Assembly: GCA_038319685.1 (NCBI GenBank) | Contig: JBBQDN010000005.1 | Location: 1 to 64,000, forward strand | Direction: 5' to 3' | Length of the DNA: 64,000 nt | DNA from: UBA6022 sp038319685 | GTDB lineage: Bacteria; Patescibacteriota; Saccharimonadia; Saccharimonadales; Saccharimonadaceae | Part shown: in pieces, positions 9,637 through 17,556 of the stretch | Position numbering within the stretch: position 1 is the stretch's first letter | Layout of the letters: the number at the start of each line of letters is the position of its first letter | The notes under the pieces: generated by a model | Databases searched by the model: none | What the model saw: the letters and a program-made list of their open reading frames with translations, nothing else | Told to the model about the DNA's origin: nothing | Position numbers and translations under genes: made by a program

Positions 9637-10183
9637 AACTCTCTGGAAACGCTAGCGCGAGTGCCGCTAGTAAATATGTCGTATTAAATTTACCGGATTT
9701 TCTCATTTCTCGTAATTGAGTCGTCGGAATGAGCTGAGTCTCACTAATCGTTTCAGTGTCCTCATAATCGGCGTTAGCTACTTGTTTGGCATTCTTTGCT
9801 CGAACGATATAGTTAGTATGCTTAATTTTTGAAGGATACACATATAGCTCTGCTAGTAGTTCTAGATCATTTGATTCATAGCCAGTCTCTTCGAGAAGCT
9901 CCCTTGCAGCGGCCACCATAGGGCTTTCGTGTTCATCAATACCACCCGCTGGAAATGTAAGTACTGTTGCGTCTACAGCATATTTATATTCATCAAACAT
10001 AATTAAGTTGTCATTTTCATCCGTCGCAACGACTATAACGCCATTTGGAAGCGCAGCAACACTATAGTCATCAACTATACGTCCTGATGGTAATTTAATA
10101 GTATCTTGCCATACCTTCATATACGGGGAATCGAGAAGCGTCTCTCTATTGAGACGCTTCCAGTGTACGTCTTGCTGACTCAT
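9629..10183 (-). CDS. NUDIX hydrolase, ADP-ribose pyrophosphatase-like
   Basis: A 184-residue protein with a complete Nudix box near residues 90-112: GG-IDEHE-SPMVAAA-RELLEETGY, with the metal-binding REx2EE core intact. The fold around it (KLPSGRIVDDYSVA, LPNGVIVV) resembles ADP-sugar pyrophosphatases. It may hydrolyse ADP-ribose or nucleotide sugars, as housekeeping or to tune the sugar-nucleotide pool next to the dehydratase. It lies 10 bases after the dehydratase gene on the same strand, so the two are probably cotranscribed. Confidence 0.8.
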   Translation of the reverse strand: MSQQDVHWKRLNRETLLDSPYMKVWQDTIKLPSGRIVDDYSVAALPNGVIVVATDENDNLIMFDEYKYAVDATVLTFPAGGIDEHESPMVAAARELLEETGYESNDLELLAELYVYPSKIKHTNYIVRAKNAKQVANADYEDTETISETQLIPTTQLREMRKSGKFNTTYLLAALALAFPESFS

Positions 10184-10193
10184 ACTTTAATTT

Positions 10194-11183
10194 CTAACTT
10201 TCGATTTCGAGATCATGTTGAACCATAAGCTTAACAAGTCCCTGGAAGTCCACTTTTCTTTCCCACCCAAGTTCAGTTTCTGCTTTCGTCGGATCGCCAA
10301 GTAAAACATCAACTTCGGCAGGTCGCATAAATGCAGGGTTTTGCCTGACATACGGCTTCCAATCATCGATTCCAATTTCTTTGAATGCTAGTGTTAAAAA
10401 CTCTTCAATAGAGTGTGTTTCGCCTGTTGCAAGGACATAATCTTTCGGTTCGTCTTGTTGTAGCATACGCCACATACCTTCTACATAGTCACCTGCATAT
10501 CCCCAGTCACGTTTTGGCCATAAATCACCAAGTTCAATATGATCTTGTTTGCCTAGTTTAATACGTGCGACTGCATTTGTAATTTTACGAGTTACAAATT
10601 CAACACCACGGCGGTCACCTTCGTGGTTAAATAAAATACCGGATACAGCAAACATTTTGTAGCTTTCACGATAATTTTTTGTTATCCAATAACCATATAA
10701 TTTCGCGACACCGTATGGGCTTCGTGGATGAAAAGACGATTCCTCAGTGTAACCAGTTACTGGACGGTTATATTCTAGACCACCAAACATTTCTGATGTT
10801 GACGCTTGATAAAATCTCACTTTATTTTCACTATCAGTGAGTCGGATCGCTTCCAGCATATTCAAAACACCCTTGCCAGTAACGTCATTTGTTAGTTGAG
10901 GGTTTTTGAATGAATACCCGACATGACTGATTGCAGCTAAGTTATACACTTCGTCTGGCTGTGCCTGCTTCATTGCACGAATAAGTGATGATTGGTCAGT
11001 TAAGTCGGCTTCAATAAGTGTGACGTACGGGAATTCAAGTTCAGTTTCTTGACGTCTTGGGTTATGTTGCCCACGAATAATACCAAAAATTTCATATCCT
11101 TTTTCATAAAGTAATTTCGCAAGATGACCACCATCCTGACCAGTAATACCTGTTATTAAAGCTCGTTTTTTAGATTCAGCCAC
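10194..11183 (-). CDS. gmd: GDP-mannose 4,6-dehydratase
   Basis: Converts GDP-D-mannose to GDP-4-keto-6-deoxymannose. Seen: GITGQDGGHLAKLLYEKGY (NADP-binding GxxGxxG), the family signatures YNLAAISHVGYSF and YQASTSEMFGG, the catalytic YGVAK (Y-x3-K), NHEGDRRGVEFVTRKI, and WPKRDWGYAGDYVEGMW. Length (329 residues) is usual. It starts at GTG 11183 with AGGAG about 8 bases upstream. It feeds the reductase at 8713 and so the polysaccharide locus. Confidence 0.92.
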   Translation of the reverse strand: MAESKKRALITGITGQDGGHLAKLLYEKGYEIFGIIRGQHNPRRQETELEFPYVTLIEADLTDQSSLIRAMKQAQPDEVYNLAAISHVGYSFKNPQLTNDVTGKGVLNMLEAIRLTDSENKVRFYQASTSEMFGGLEYNRPVTGYTEESSFHPRSPYGVAKLYGYWITKNYRESYKMFAVSGILFNHEGDRRGVEFVTRKITNAVARIKLGKQDHIELGDLWPKRDWGYAGDYVEGMWRMLQQDEPKDYVLATGETHSIEEFLTLAFKEIGIDDWKPYVRQNPAFMRPAEVDVLLGDPTKAETELGWERKVDFQGLVKLMVQHDLEIES

Positions 11184-11340
11184 GCGTTAACTCCTGTAAA
11201 GATATCAATAATGTTACTATTCTTTCACTATTATAACATTGTCTTTATCCAGCTTGAGAGTTAATTGTTTAACACGAGACAGGAGTGTTTATTTGCTGTA
11301 CTATGATGATATATAATTAATAATACTCAAGGAGTACGTC

Positions 11341-11565
11341 ATGGATTTACTAACAAGAGAATCATTTCCAACAGCGGAACCATTGAATCATGAGTGTCCA
11401 TATGAAGAAGTGCTTAAAGAAAGGCGCAGAGTACTTGGTGAACGAGGAATTTCGTCAAGCCTAGTAGTAGCTCAATTACACCAAGGTACTAAGTGTCCCC
11501 CGACACATGTCGACAACCAACCTACAATTGAGTGGTCTGACTTTCTAGACAATACATCACTATAG
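11341..11565 (+). CDS. Small conserved protein, copy 1 of a duplicated gene
   Basis: A 74-residue soluble, charged protein I do not recognise. Seen: HECPYEEVLKERRRVLGERG, then a QLH-G-KCPPTHVD segment and an acidic-aromatic tail IEWSDFLDNTSL; two cysteines are kept in both copies. AAGGAG lies 6 bases before the ATG and a TATAAT box about 23 bases before it. A second copy lies at 13947-14159; their last 107 bases, running past the stop codon, are identical. It stands convergent to the small anchored-protein gene at 11606. The strong conservation beside a variable cassette suggests a real gene. Confidence 0.65.
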   Translation: MDLLTRESFPTAEPLNHECPYEEVLKERRRVLGERGISSSLVVAQLHQGTKCPPTHVDNQPTIEWSDFLDNTSL

Positions 11566-11617
11566 TCATCGATCAGTAAGTACCCCGTTACATACAGGGA
11601 AATAGTTATTTTATCAG
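11490..11617 (+). repeat. Direct repeat, left copy
   Basis: 107 bases (11490-11596) identical to 14084-14190, then one mismatch and 20 more identical bases (11598-11617 against 14192-14211). It covers the end of the small duplicated gene, the spacer, and in this copy also the last codons of the convergent gene at 11606. The two copies bracket about 2.6 kb of small-protein genes. Confidence 0.9.
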
Positions 11618-11962
11618 ACCGTGAGCGCGCATTTCAGGTAGTTCATATTGGTTTTTATTTGCAGAGAATCCCGCCTGCTCTGCTTCAAGTGCTGTGCAGA
11701 AATAATTTACGTATCCATAACGTCCTGGTTCAAATGATTTTGATTGTACATACCAATGAATACCCGCCCCGGGGGTTGTTGCCGTTTGAACTGGTTTTTG
11801 ACCACACTCGATCCATGTGCTATAAAACCTGATATTCCCACCAAATGGTGACAGGTCGAATAAAAGAATACCTGTCAGAACTAAGACAACTGTGATTAGT
11901 CTACGCATACCACGGCTAAGTTGTTTTGATGATTTTTTATCAATTACCTGTTGTTTACTCAT
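11606..11962 (-). CDS. Small membrane-anchored Cys protein (family A)
   Basis: About 118 residues, not a recognised family. A basic N-terminus is followed by one hydrophobic segment (about residues 22-40), then an outside part with WIECGQKPV, YVNYFCTA and AGFSANKN. It shares the pattern CG-x-K/M-P-V, then aromatic-rich sequence, then [YF]C-T with the protein at 12352, so the two are divergent paralogs with two conserved cysteines that could form a disulfide. The start is uncertain: ATG 11962 or in-frame TTG 11983, neither with a clear ribosome site. Its last codons lie in the direct repeat. Confidence 0.55.
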   Translation of the reverse strand: MSKQQVIDKKSSKQLSRGMRRLITVVLVLTGILLFDLSPFGGNIRFYSTWIECGQKPVQTATTPGAGIHWYVQSKSFEPGRYGYVNYFCTALEAEQAGFSANKNQYELPEMRAHGLIK

Positions 11963-12002
11963 AAGGTGTGTCTGTTGTATCAATCAGGAGTTAAAAGACT
12001 AA

Positions 12003-12305
12003 TTAGAACGTAATGACAAAAGTAAGTGCAATCCAACCATAAATAGTAAGGAGTAAACTAAGTACCACTCCTAAGATTGGTACGATTTTTAACCACTTAT
12101 AACACTTAGTTATAGATATAACACTTAAGATAACACTTGTAATCCCCAGTAGTAATGCACCAATACCGATAGTACGTGAATTATCGACTTGACCATACGA
12201 CAACATAGGTCCGATCAGTAAAATATAACACGGCACCAAAACTACTGTTATTATAGATATGACTGTCCATAGTTTATTTATCTGTAAGTTTCTATTAGTA
12301 CTCAT
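12003..12305 (-). CDS. Small multi-pass membrane protein (family B)
   Basis: 100 residues, nearly all hydrophobic: four probable membrane segments, a polar loop after the first, and a KCYKWLKIVPIL link before the third. Ends in an aromatic residue. It matches the protein at 14333 in this link (WLKI-P-L) and in size and layout also those at 12870 and 13475, so four divergent paralogs occur within 2.7 kb. It lies 40 bases upstream of the family A gene at 11606 on the same strand. Function unknown. Confidence 0.55.
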   Translation of the reverse strand: MSTNRNLQINKLWTVISIITVVLVPCYILLIGPMLSYGQVDNSRTIGIGALLLGITSVILSVISITKCYKWLKIVPILGVVLSLLLTIYGWIALTFVITF

Positions 12306-12351
12306 ATTTTTCTACTTTTATAGTAATTATAGGTAGAGCTGTGTCCTAAAA

Positions 12352-12741
12352 TTACTGCTCTCCATTTTTATTTCTTTCAATATCACGTTGATGCGATGCG
12401 TTTGACAATGGTCCAGGTTCTACATTATCTGCCGCTGCGTCCTGTGTCGTACAGTAATAATACTTCGTTATACCGGGAGAATACATAGACCCGTCTTCTG
12501 GCTGGTAGTAATATGGAGTGCCTGATCCTCCAGCAAAAGTCGATCCCGGCTGAGCCATAACGGGCATCTTAAAACCACAACGAGTATAAGCGAATGCAAA
12601 CTGCGGCCAGCCAATGATAAACGAGAGCACGACAAGTCCTAAAACAAGCTTCATGAGCAGTTTTTTAGTATAGGGATAGCGTTGCTTAATAGGTATTGTA
12701 TTATTGACAGTCGACTGTCTATGGATTATTTTTTGTTTCAT
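12352..12741 (-). CDS. Small membrane-anchored Cys protein (family A)
   Basis: 129 residues. A basic N-terminal part (30 residues) precedes a hydrophobic segment ending FAFA-YTRCG, which could be a signal peptide or an anchor. The outside part has CGFKMPV, a G/Y-rich stretch with YYYQPEDG, then KYYYCTTQDAAADN and EPGPLSN. It is a paralog of the protein at 11606, and a decayed relative of its C-terminus lies at 13386-13478. Not similar to any family I know; it may be a surface or secreted factor. Confidence 0.55.
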   Translation of the reverse strand: MKQKIIHRQSTVNNTIPIKQRYPYTKKLLMKLVLGLVVLSFIIGWPQFAFAYTRCGFKMPVMAQPGSTFAGGSGTPYYYQPEDGSMYSPGITKYYYCTTQDAAADNVEPGPLSNASHQRDIERNKNGEQ

Positions 12742-12769
12742 GATTTTGTCTTAATTCAATATGTTCACA

Positions 12770-12805
12770 CTAGTTCTTATTTGCCGAGAAACCTGCCTGT
12801 TTTAT
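12770..12805 (-). pseudogene. Remnant of a family A small protein gene
   Basis: On the minus strand these bases read IKQAGFSANKN then a stop, matching the QAGFSANKN segment of the protein at 11606. A stop codon lies shortly upstream in the same frame, so only a tail fragment remains. Confidence 0.55.
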
Positions 12806-12869
12806 CGGATGTTATTTAGTAACTCCTAAATGAAATAGCATGGTCAGTACGAGTGTGGTTTCCGTGTCA

Positions 12870-13175
12870 CTAATACCCCCCAATATATCTAGTAGCGTAT
12901 ATGAATATAATTACACCTATACTACAAATGAGCGTGACAGCTGTGATAGATTTTTGCCATTTACGTAAAATAAATAACCCAATGATAGAACTCGCTACGC
13001 TTATGATCGCCGTCGTAGTACCTAAATTCAAATAGAGACCTATGAGCTGCTTATTCGGTTCGTAGCCAGTATGACCTGCGTATATAGCGACAACGTATGA
13101 CGCAACTCCACCAATCAGACCAGCTAAACTAAGAATTATGATTATTTTTTGTTTGGTTATATAATTTTTATTCAC
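12870..13175 (-). CDS. Small multi-pass membrane protein (family B)
   Basis: 101 residues with about four hydrophobic segments, a polar loop (GYEPNKQL) between the first two and a RKWQKSI link before the last pair. Size, order of segments and the aromatic end match the proteins at 12003, 13475 and 14333, though residue identity is low. It starts at GTG 13175 with a strong AGGAGG site 9 bases upstream, which supports a real, translated gene. A family A remnant lies immediately downstream (12770-12805). Confidence 0.55.
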   Translation of the reverse strand: MNKNYITKQKIIIILSLAGLIGGVASYVVAIYAGHTGYEPNKQLIGLYLNLGTTTAIISVASSIIGLFILRKWQKSITAVTLICSIGVIIFIYATRYIGGY

Positions 13176-13223
13176 AATACTATCCTCCTGGCAATATAAT
13201 ACATTACCATTAATTTTTTATCT

Positions 13224-13349
13224 TCATAATAATGTCGTATATCGTATAGCTATATATAGCACCAAACTCACAATTGTACCTATGATGGCGGTTATTATTT
13301 GATCGGTTTTAGTAAGTAAATTTATCTTGTTTTTTATCATTTTGTTCAT
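13224..13349 (-). CDS. Possible 41-residue single-pass membrane peptide
   Basis: A short ORF with a lysine/asparagine-rich start (MNKMIKNKI) and one hydrophobic segment over about residues 18-34. No clear ribosome site. It could be a true small membrane peptide or the eroded start of another family B gene, whose N-termini are similar (MNKN, MNRN). Confidence 0.3.
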   Translation of the reverse strand: MNKMIKNKINLLTKTDQIITAIIGTIVSLVLYIAIRYTTLL

Positions 13350-13385
13350 AGTAGACTACTTTTTATATTACTAAAAGAGAATATA

Positions 13386-13478
13386 TTAATCCTTTTGCTT
13401 GCGTCGAAGTAACTCATTCGAAAGTGGTCCGGGCGTTGCATTATCTGCTTCGGCTTGCTGTTCATTACAGTAATTTAG
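13386..13478 (-). pseudogene. Remnant of a family A small protein gene (C-terminus)
   Basis: The minus strand reads LLNYCNEQQAEADN, then ATPGPLSNELLRRKQKD and a stop. This matches the C-terminal half of the intact protein at 12352 (YYCTTQ-AAADN, EPGPLSN). A stop lies just upstream in frame and the fragment overlaps the end of the gene at 13475, so the 5' part has been lost. Confidence 0.6.
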
Positions 13479-13783
13479 TAATTACTAAACCAAATCACAA
13501 AATAAATATTAGTAGCTAGTGCTAGTTGAAAAAGAATTACTAAAATCGGTAATGAAAGCTTGATTCCCTTGACCTTGAATAATGAAATAATGCTTATGAT
13601 AATACTGCCAATGATAATAACCATTAAAATATATGCCGATTGTTTGACATCTGATATTAACGTGTCCGCTTTGCTCACTATCATATCGTTTCTTATGAAC
13701 AGACCTATCGATAATACTAAGCTTGCGATACATGCAATGATCCATTTATTTTGATTGGTTATTTTCTGATTATTTCTATTCAT
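13475..13783 (-). CDS. Small multi-pass membrane protein (family B)
   Basis: 102 residues, about four hydrophobic segments, polar loop with VSKADTLISDVKQ, then a short KVKGIKLS link. Same build and length as the three other family B proteins. AAGGAG lies 6 bases before the ATG, which supports translation. The downstream neighbour on the same strand is a decayed family A gene, as for the copy at 12870. Function unknown. Confidence 0.55.
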   Translation of the reverse strand: MNRNNQKITNQNKWIIACIASLVLSIGLFIRNDMIVSKADTLISDVKQSAYILMVIIIGSIIISIISLFKVKGIKLSLPILVILFQLALATNIYFVIWFSNY

Positions 13784-13946
13784 AATTGCTCCTTGGGCTA
13801 ATTTAGATTAACTTAATCTCAAGTATTAAACATGCTTAGCTTAATAATAGCAGTGTTTTTGAATTGGCATAAACAATGCATTATCGTCGAGTCTTTGTCT
13901 TTATATAATGTCGTATTATAGATATACTACCAACGATAAGTACGTC

Positions 13947-14159
13947 ATGGACTTACTAACAAGAGAATCCTTGCAAGCACCGAAATCATTGGACCATGAA
14001 TGCCCATATGAAGACGTGCTTAAAGAAAGACGCAGAGTACTAGGTGAACGAGGGCTACTAGTAGCTCAATTACACCGAGGTAATAAGTGTCCCCCGACAC
14101 ATGTCGACAACCAACCTACAATTGAGTGGTCTGACTTTCTAGACAATACATCACTATAG
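13947..14159 (+). CDS. Small conserved protein, copy 2 of a duplicated gene
   Basis: 70 residues from the start that matches copy 1 (MDLLTRES); an in-frame ATG at 13908 would add 13 residues but lies on a TATAAT box (13904-13909), so 13947 is preferred even though its ribosome site is poor. Differs from copy 1 mainly in the first third and by a short deletion in the middle; the last 25 codons are identical at base level. The same two cysteines are kept. It is on the opposite strand to the membrane-protein genes around it. Function unknown. Confidence 0.6.
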   Translation: MDLLTRESLQAPKSLDHECPYEDVLKERRRVLGERGLLVAQLHRGNKCPPTHVDNQPTIEWSDFLDNTSL

Positions 14160-14211
14160 TCATCGATCAGTAAGTACCCCGTTACATACATGGAAATAGT
14201 TATTTTATCAG
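14084..14211 (+). repeat. Direct repeat, right copy
   Basis: Partner of 11490-11617 (107 identical bases, one mismatch, 20 identical). Here the repeat ends in non-coding DNA; the anchored-protein gene that follows the left copy is missing beyond the shared bases. Confidence 0.9.
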
Positions 14212-14332
14212 TTTTATTCATAATATACTCATTTTTGTATAGGTTTATATGAAAAGATCCGTACTTTTGTTTACATCCGAAGGAGTTATTTGCTGAATAT
14301 TACCAGCTTATGCTTGTTTAACTTATAGTAAA

Positions 14333-14638
14333 CTAGAAGCTAAAATTAAATGATAAAGTAAAAATTGCCCAAGCAAAAACAATTACTGTGACCGATATAC
14401 ATAATAACGGTAATATCTTTAGCCAACCATTCAATTTATAGACGCCATAACATGCAAAACCAAGACTAAATATCGCAGAGACGATTAGTATTATCGTAAC
14501 TACCTGGTAGATCTCGTTAAATTTTTCGTTTGATAATGTAAAGGTTGAAATAATGTAGAGGGCAGTAATTAGTATCATAGGTAAAGTACTCTTTATGAGT
14601 AATATTCGAGATTCGTAACTTCTAATATTATTTTTCAT
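14333..14638 (-). CDS. Small multi-pass membrane protein (family B)
   Basis: 101 residues, about four hydrophobic segments, a polar loop SNEKFNE after the first pair and the link VYKLNGWLKILPLL, close to that of the protein at 12003 (CYKWLKIVPIL). TAGGAGTG lies 11 bases before the ATG. It lies just downstream of the large SGNH hydrolase gene on the same strand (36 bases), so it may be read from that gene's promoter. Function unknown. Confidence 0.55.
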   Translation of the reverse strand: MKNNIRSYESRILLIKSTLPMILITALYIISTFTLSNEKFNEIYQVVTIILIVSAIFSLGFACYGVYKLNGWLKILPLLCISVTVIVFAWAIFTLSFNFSF

Positions 14639-14674
14639 ATTTATATATCACTCCTATATATCAATTAATGTTCA

Positions 14675-17482
14675 CTATTTAAATTTTCTTTTGCTAATGA
14701 GTAGTATAGCAGTAAGTGTACAGAGAGTAACTGTCGTTATTGTGTAAATAAATAGCGACTTCTGTTCTAGTAATATCGCAGGAATATCGAAAGATATATG
14801 GTTTATATCGTTATTTGCTTTTATTTTATTATCCTTCAATTCTTGTATGTCAATCTTTCTATCAATATTGCCTTCTACACTAAAATTATTGACTATTTTT
14901 TTATTATCGAAAGATGTATGAATCTTTTGATAATCATAGAGTTGTGACGTCAGCGTTGTATTGATTTGAGGATCACAGGCGTCATCTATACCATCAAAGT
15001 CTATATCTATATTTATCGCAGGAAGGAAGAGGCATTTATCTATATCGTCCGAGATACCGTCTTCGTCAATATCTGAATCACTTAATCCCAATACTAGAAT
15101 AGTTTGTTCGTATTCTATTAACTCACCAGAGTACGTACTACCTTCAATTATAATCGTATGGTAACCTACAGGAATTTCAGATGGGATAACTGTAGTCGAG
15201 GTAAGTGAGCCGTCCTGGCCTACTAAATACCTCCCTAACTCAACCGGATCAGAATGTAATGTTATACGCACCGTACTGCCCGGTAAGAATGTGTAGCTTT
15301 CTAAGAAGATATCAATTGGCGCACCTTTTTTTACTTCTTTAGATGATATGGTTTTATTTTTAATATTTTGATCGGTCTGTGATGATTGAAAATAAACTGG
15401 AATCTGAACAGAATCTTTTGTCGCACTTAGGTCGGGGCATATATCTTGGTCACTGCCTGGACAGATATTATAATCAAATAAACTATCATTATTGACGTTG
15501 CCTTCGCGCCAAACCTGCGAAGCTATGGCGTTATTTCCTTTTGAGTTTGGGTGGAATGATTCTTGATTTTCACTACGACCCCAAGCAGCAATACCTGTTA
15601 CATACACATCGTCACCGTCACAAAGCTTATGCCCATTAAGGCTATCTTCGATGTTAATATACTTCACACCCGCAGCCTCTGTTGCTTTTTTGATCACATT
15701 ATTTAAATAACTTACACCCGCTGTTATCATTTGACGCTCTTGGTCATCGAGAAATCCAATGTTTGTACCGCACGAAGCATTCTTATTACTATTTATAAAT
15801 TGAGGATAGCCAAGAACGTATATTTTAGACAAAGATCCTGATGCAAGATACAAATCTTTATAAAGTGATTTTAAACTATCAAACTGGTCTTTGATTATAC
15901 TGGCGAGTGACGACTTACTTTCGTCTGTAGCATATTCGCATGTATTAGGAAAGATTAAGCATTTTTTTATCTTATCAGCAAAACCAACATCATTCCCACC
16001 CATAGTTAAAGTAATGACTTTTGGCTTATATTTTTTTACAAACTCAATTTGCTTCTGACGACCGGGGATGAATTCGTTGAGTGCTTGGGTTTTTAAATCG
16101 TCCATGCTGTAGCGAATAAGTTGTTTTTCTTGACCTTCGTATAGACTACTCGCTTGTCCTTTTACGTCCCATATTTTTGCACCAGAACACGCTACTGTCG
16201 CCCATTGCCTAGGTTCGTTTAATGCCAAATTCATACTACGTGCAAGCAGGTAAGGATACGACCTGGTACTAACGTGACATTTTTCACGCGGTCGTCCTAG
16301 ACTAAAATTCTCTTCTACGTCCGTAAAACTTGTATAATATTTTCGACCAAATTGATCTTGCTCGGTGTCGCCTTCTCCACTCGAATACGAATCACCTAGG
16401 GCGAGGTATTCCAGACGCGGCGCGACATATCCGGGCGCACTGAGGGTAAAAAGTTGGAAGTTATTTGCATTGGGACCGCCGTAAAAACTAAATTGTCCGT
16501 TATCACCAGAAAACGTATAGTCGGATGTTTCGAAATGCCCACTAACTGGTTCGCCAATGACTGTTCGATCGATATGTCGACTTTTACAGGCAAGGGAACT
16601 ATCGAAAGGATCGGCTTCGGATAGGTTGACTGATCCGCAGTCACCTAGATGCCATATATCTATATCAGTCGCCAAACCGATGGCGACATACTTGCCGTCA
16701 TTTGATACGCGGATTTTGGGCCAATATGGCGTCGCCTCATCAAAAGCATGTGGCTCGCCGTAAAATGTTGTTATTTGTTTTGTTGTAAGGTCAATTAGTT
16801 TATACCTCGTGCCAGAACTGCTTGAATTGACCCAGGCTACAAATCGACCGTTTTCCGATTCACCGTGCGCTATCATTTCGCTGTGAACATCGCCCGTGTC
16901 GTTTGTTTTACTACTTATATACGGCGCGGTTTCGTTAAGATCAAAAATATACTGCGTATAGAGTGATCCCTGTGTATCTCGGTGAATATATTTAGAAACA
17001 TTTTCATATATGCGCATTTCGACATTAAAATATCCCGTTGGATCGGCTGGAAAAATGAATGTGTCTGTTCCTTCGACCAAAACACTACTCCAACTGACAC
17101 CAAGTAGTTTATACATGCGGCGGTCTGACCCAAAACTTACGACCGGCGTATAGTTGTCGTACACGGCGTAGCGTATATGTTCACCGTGTGTCACACATAA
17201 CTTAGCGTCTACACTAGTGGCAAATCCGGTAACAACCGTGACTGTTTCGTTGATACATTTTCTGTATGAACCACGAGGAACCGTCCCTCCAAGGGTACTG
17301 TCTGATGCCTTCGTCGCTGTTTTTTCGACAGTAATGTTCTGATTATTTGTCCAATCAATTGGATTATCAGTAGCCTTAACGTTCAGAAATGCCTGCAAGA
17401 TGCCCGTAATAAAAACAATACTACTTATGCCAAGTAGTAAGGTCGATGAAAAACGTTTTGCGCGCATTCTAGGCCTTTGCAT
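14675..17482 (-). CDS. Large secreted, membrane-anchored SGNH hydrolase
   Basis: 935 residues. A basic start and hydrophobic segment (about 10-32) form a signal or anchor. Residues about 190-340 hold short repeated strands (GRFVAWVNSS, GKYVAIGL, GQFSFYG) like a beta-propeller. The SGNH esterase/lipase domain follows: GDSYSSGEGD (about 363), the GGND block (about 492) and the SFHPNSKGN histidine (about 642). Near 805-830 lies a calcium-type DxDxDGxxDDxD repeat of the thrombospondin type 3 kind. The C-terminus is a membrane segment then KRKFK. It could deacylate a host or own cell-surface glycan or lipid; the substrate is unknown. Confidence 0.8.
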   Translation of the reverse strand: MQRPRMRAKRFSSTLLLGISSIVFITGILQAFLNVKATDNPIDWTNNQNITVEKTATKASDSTLGGTVPRGSYRKCINETVTVVTGFATSVDAKLCVTHGEHIRYAVYDNYTPVVSFGSDRRMYKLLGVSWSSVLVEGTDTFIFPADPTGYFNVEMRIYENVSKYIHRDTQGSLYTQYIFDLNETAPYISSKTNDTGDVHSEMIAHGESENGRFVAWVNSSSSGTRYKLIDLTTKQITTFYGEPHAFDEATPYWPKIRVSNDGKYVAIGLATDIDIWHLGDCGSVNLSEADPFDSSLACKSRHIDRTVIGEPVSGHFETSDYTFSGDNGQFSFYGGPNANNFQLFTLSAPGYVAPRLEYLALGDSYSSGEGDTEQDQFGRKYYTSFTDVEENFSLGRPREKCHVSTRSYPYLLARSMNLALNEPRQWATVACSGAKIWDVKGQASSLYEGQEKQLIRYSMDDLKTQALNEFIPGRQKQIEFVKKYKPKVITLTMGGNDVGFADKIKKCLIFPNTCEYATDESKSSLASIIKDQFDSLKSLYKDLYLASGSLSKIYVLGYPQFINSNKNASCGTNIGFLDDQERQMITAGVSYLNNVIKKATEAAGVKYINIEDSLNGHKLCDGDDVYVTGIAAWGRSENQESFHPNSKGNNAIASQVWREGNVNNDSLFDYNICPGSDQDICPDLSATKDSVQIPVYFQSSQTDQNIKNKTISSKEVKKGAPIDIFLESYTFLPGSTVRITLHSDPVELGRYLVGQDGSLTSTTVIPSEIPVGYHTIIIEGSTYSGELIEYEQTILVLGLSDSDIDEDGISDDIDKCLFLPAINIDIDFDGIDDACDPQINTTLTSQLYDYQKIHTSFDNKKIVNNFSVEGNIDRKIDIQELKDNKIKANNDINHISFDIPAILLEQKSLFIYTITTVTLCTLTAILLISKRKFK

Positions 17483-17488
17483 GCTTTT

Positions 17489-17517
17489 ATCTTAGGTTAT
17501 GCTGAGAGAAATAACAA
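17489..17517 (-). promoter_or_regulatory. Leaderless promoter of the SGNH hydrolase gene
   Basis: Minus strand: TTGTTA (17512-17517), a 17-base spacer, TAAGAT (17489-17494). The -10 box spans -12 to -7 relative to the ATG at 17482, so the transcript should begin at or next to the start codon. Confidence 0.6.
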
Positions 17518-17556
17518 GATAGTTCGAAATCACAATAAACAGGCTAGTATAGATAT

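Noticed and set aside
14160..14332. Another Cys-protein remnant downstream of the second small ORF
   Set aside because: Only the bases shared with the direct repeat match; no further codons align with the 11606 or 12352 proteins.
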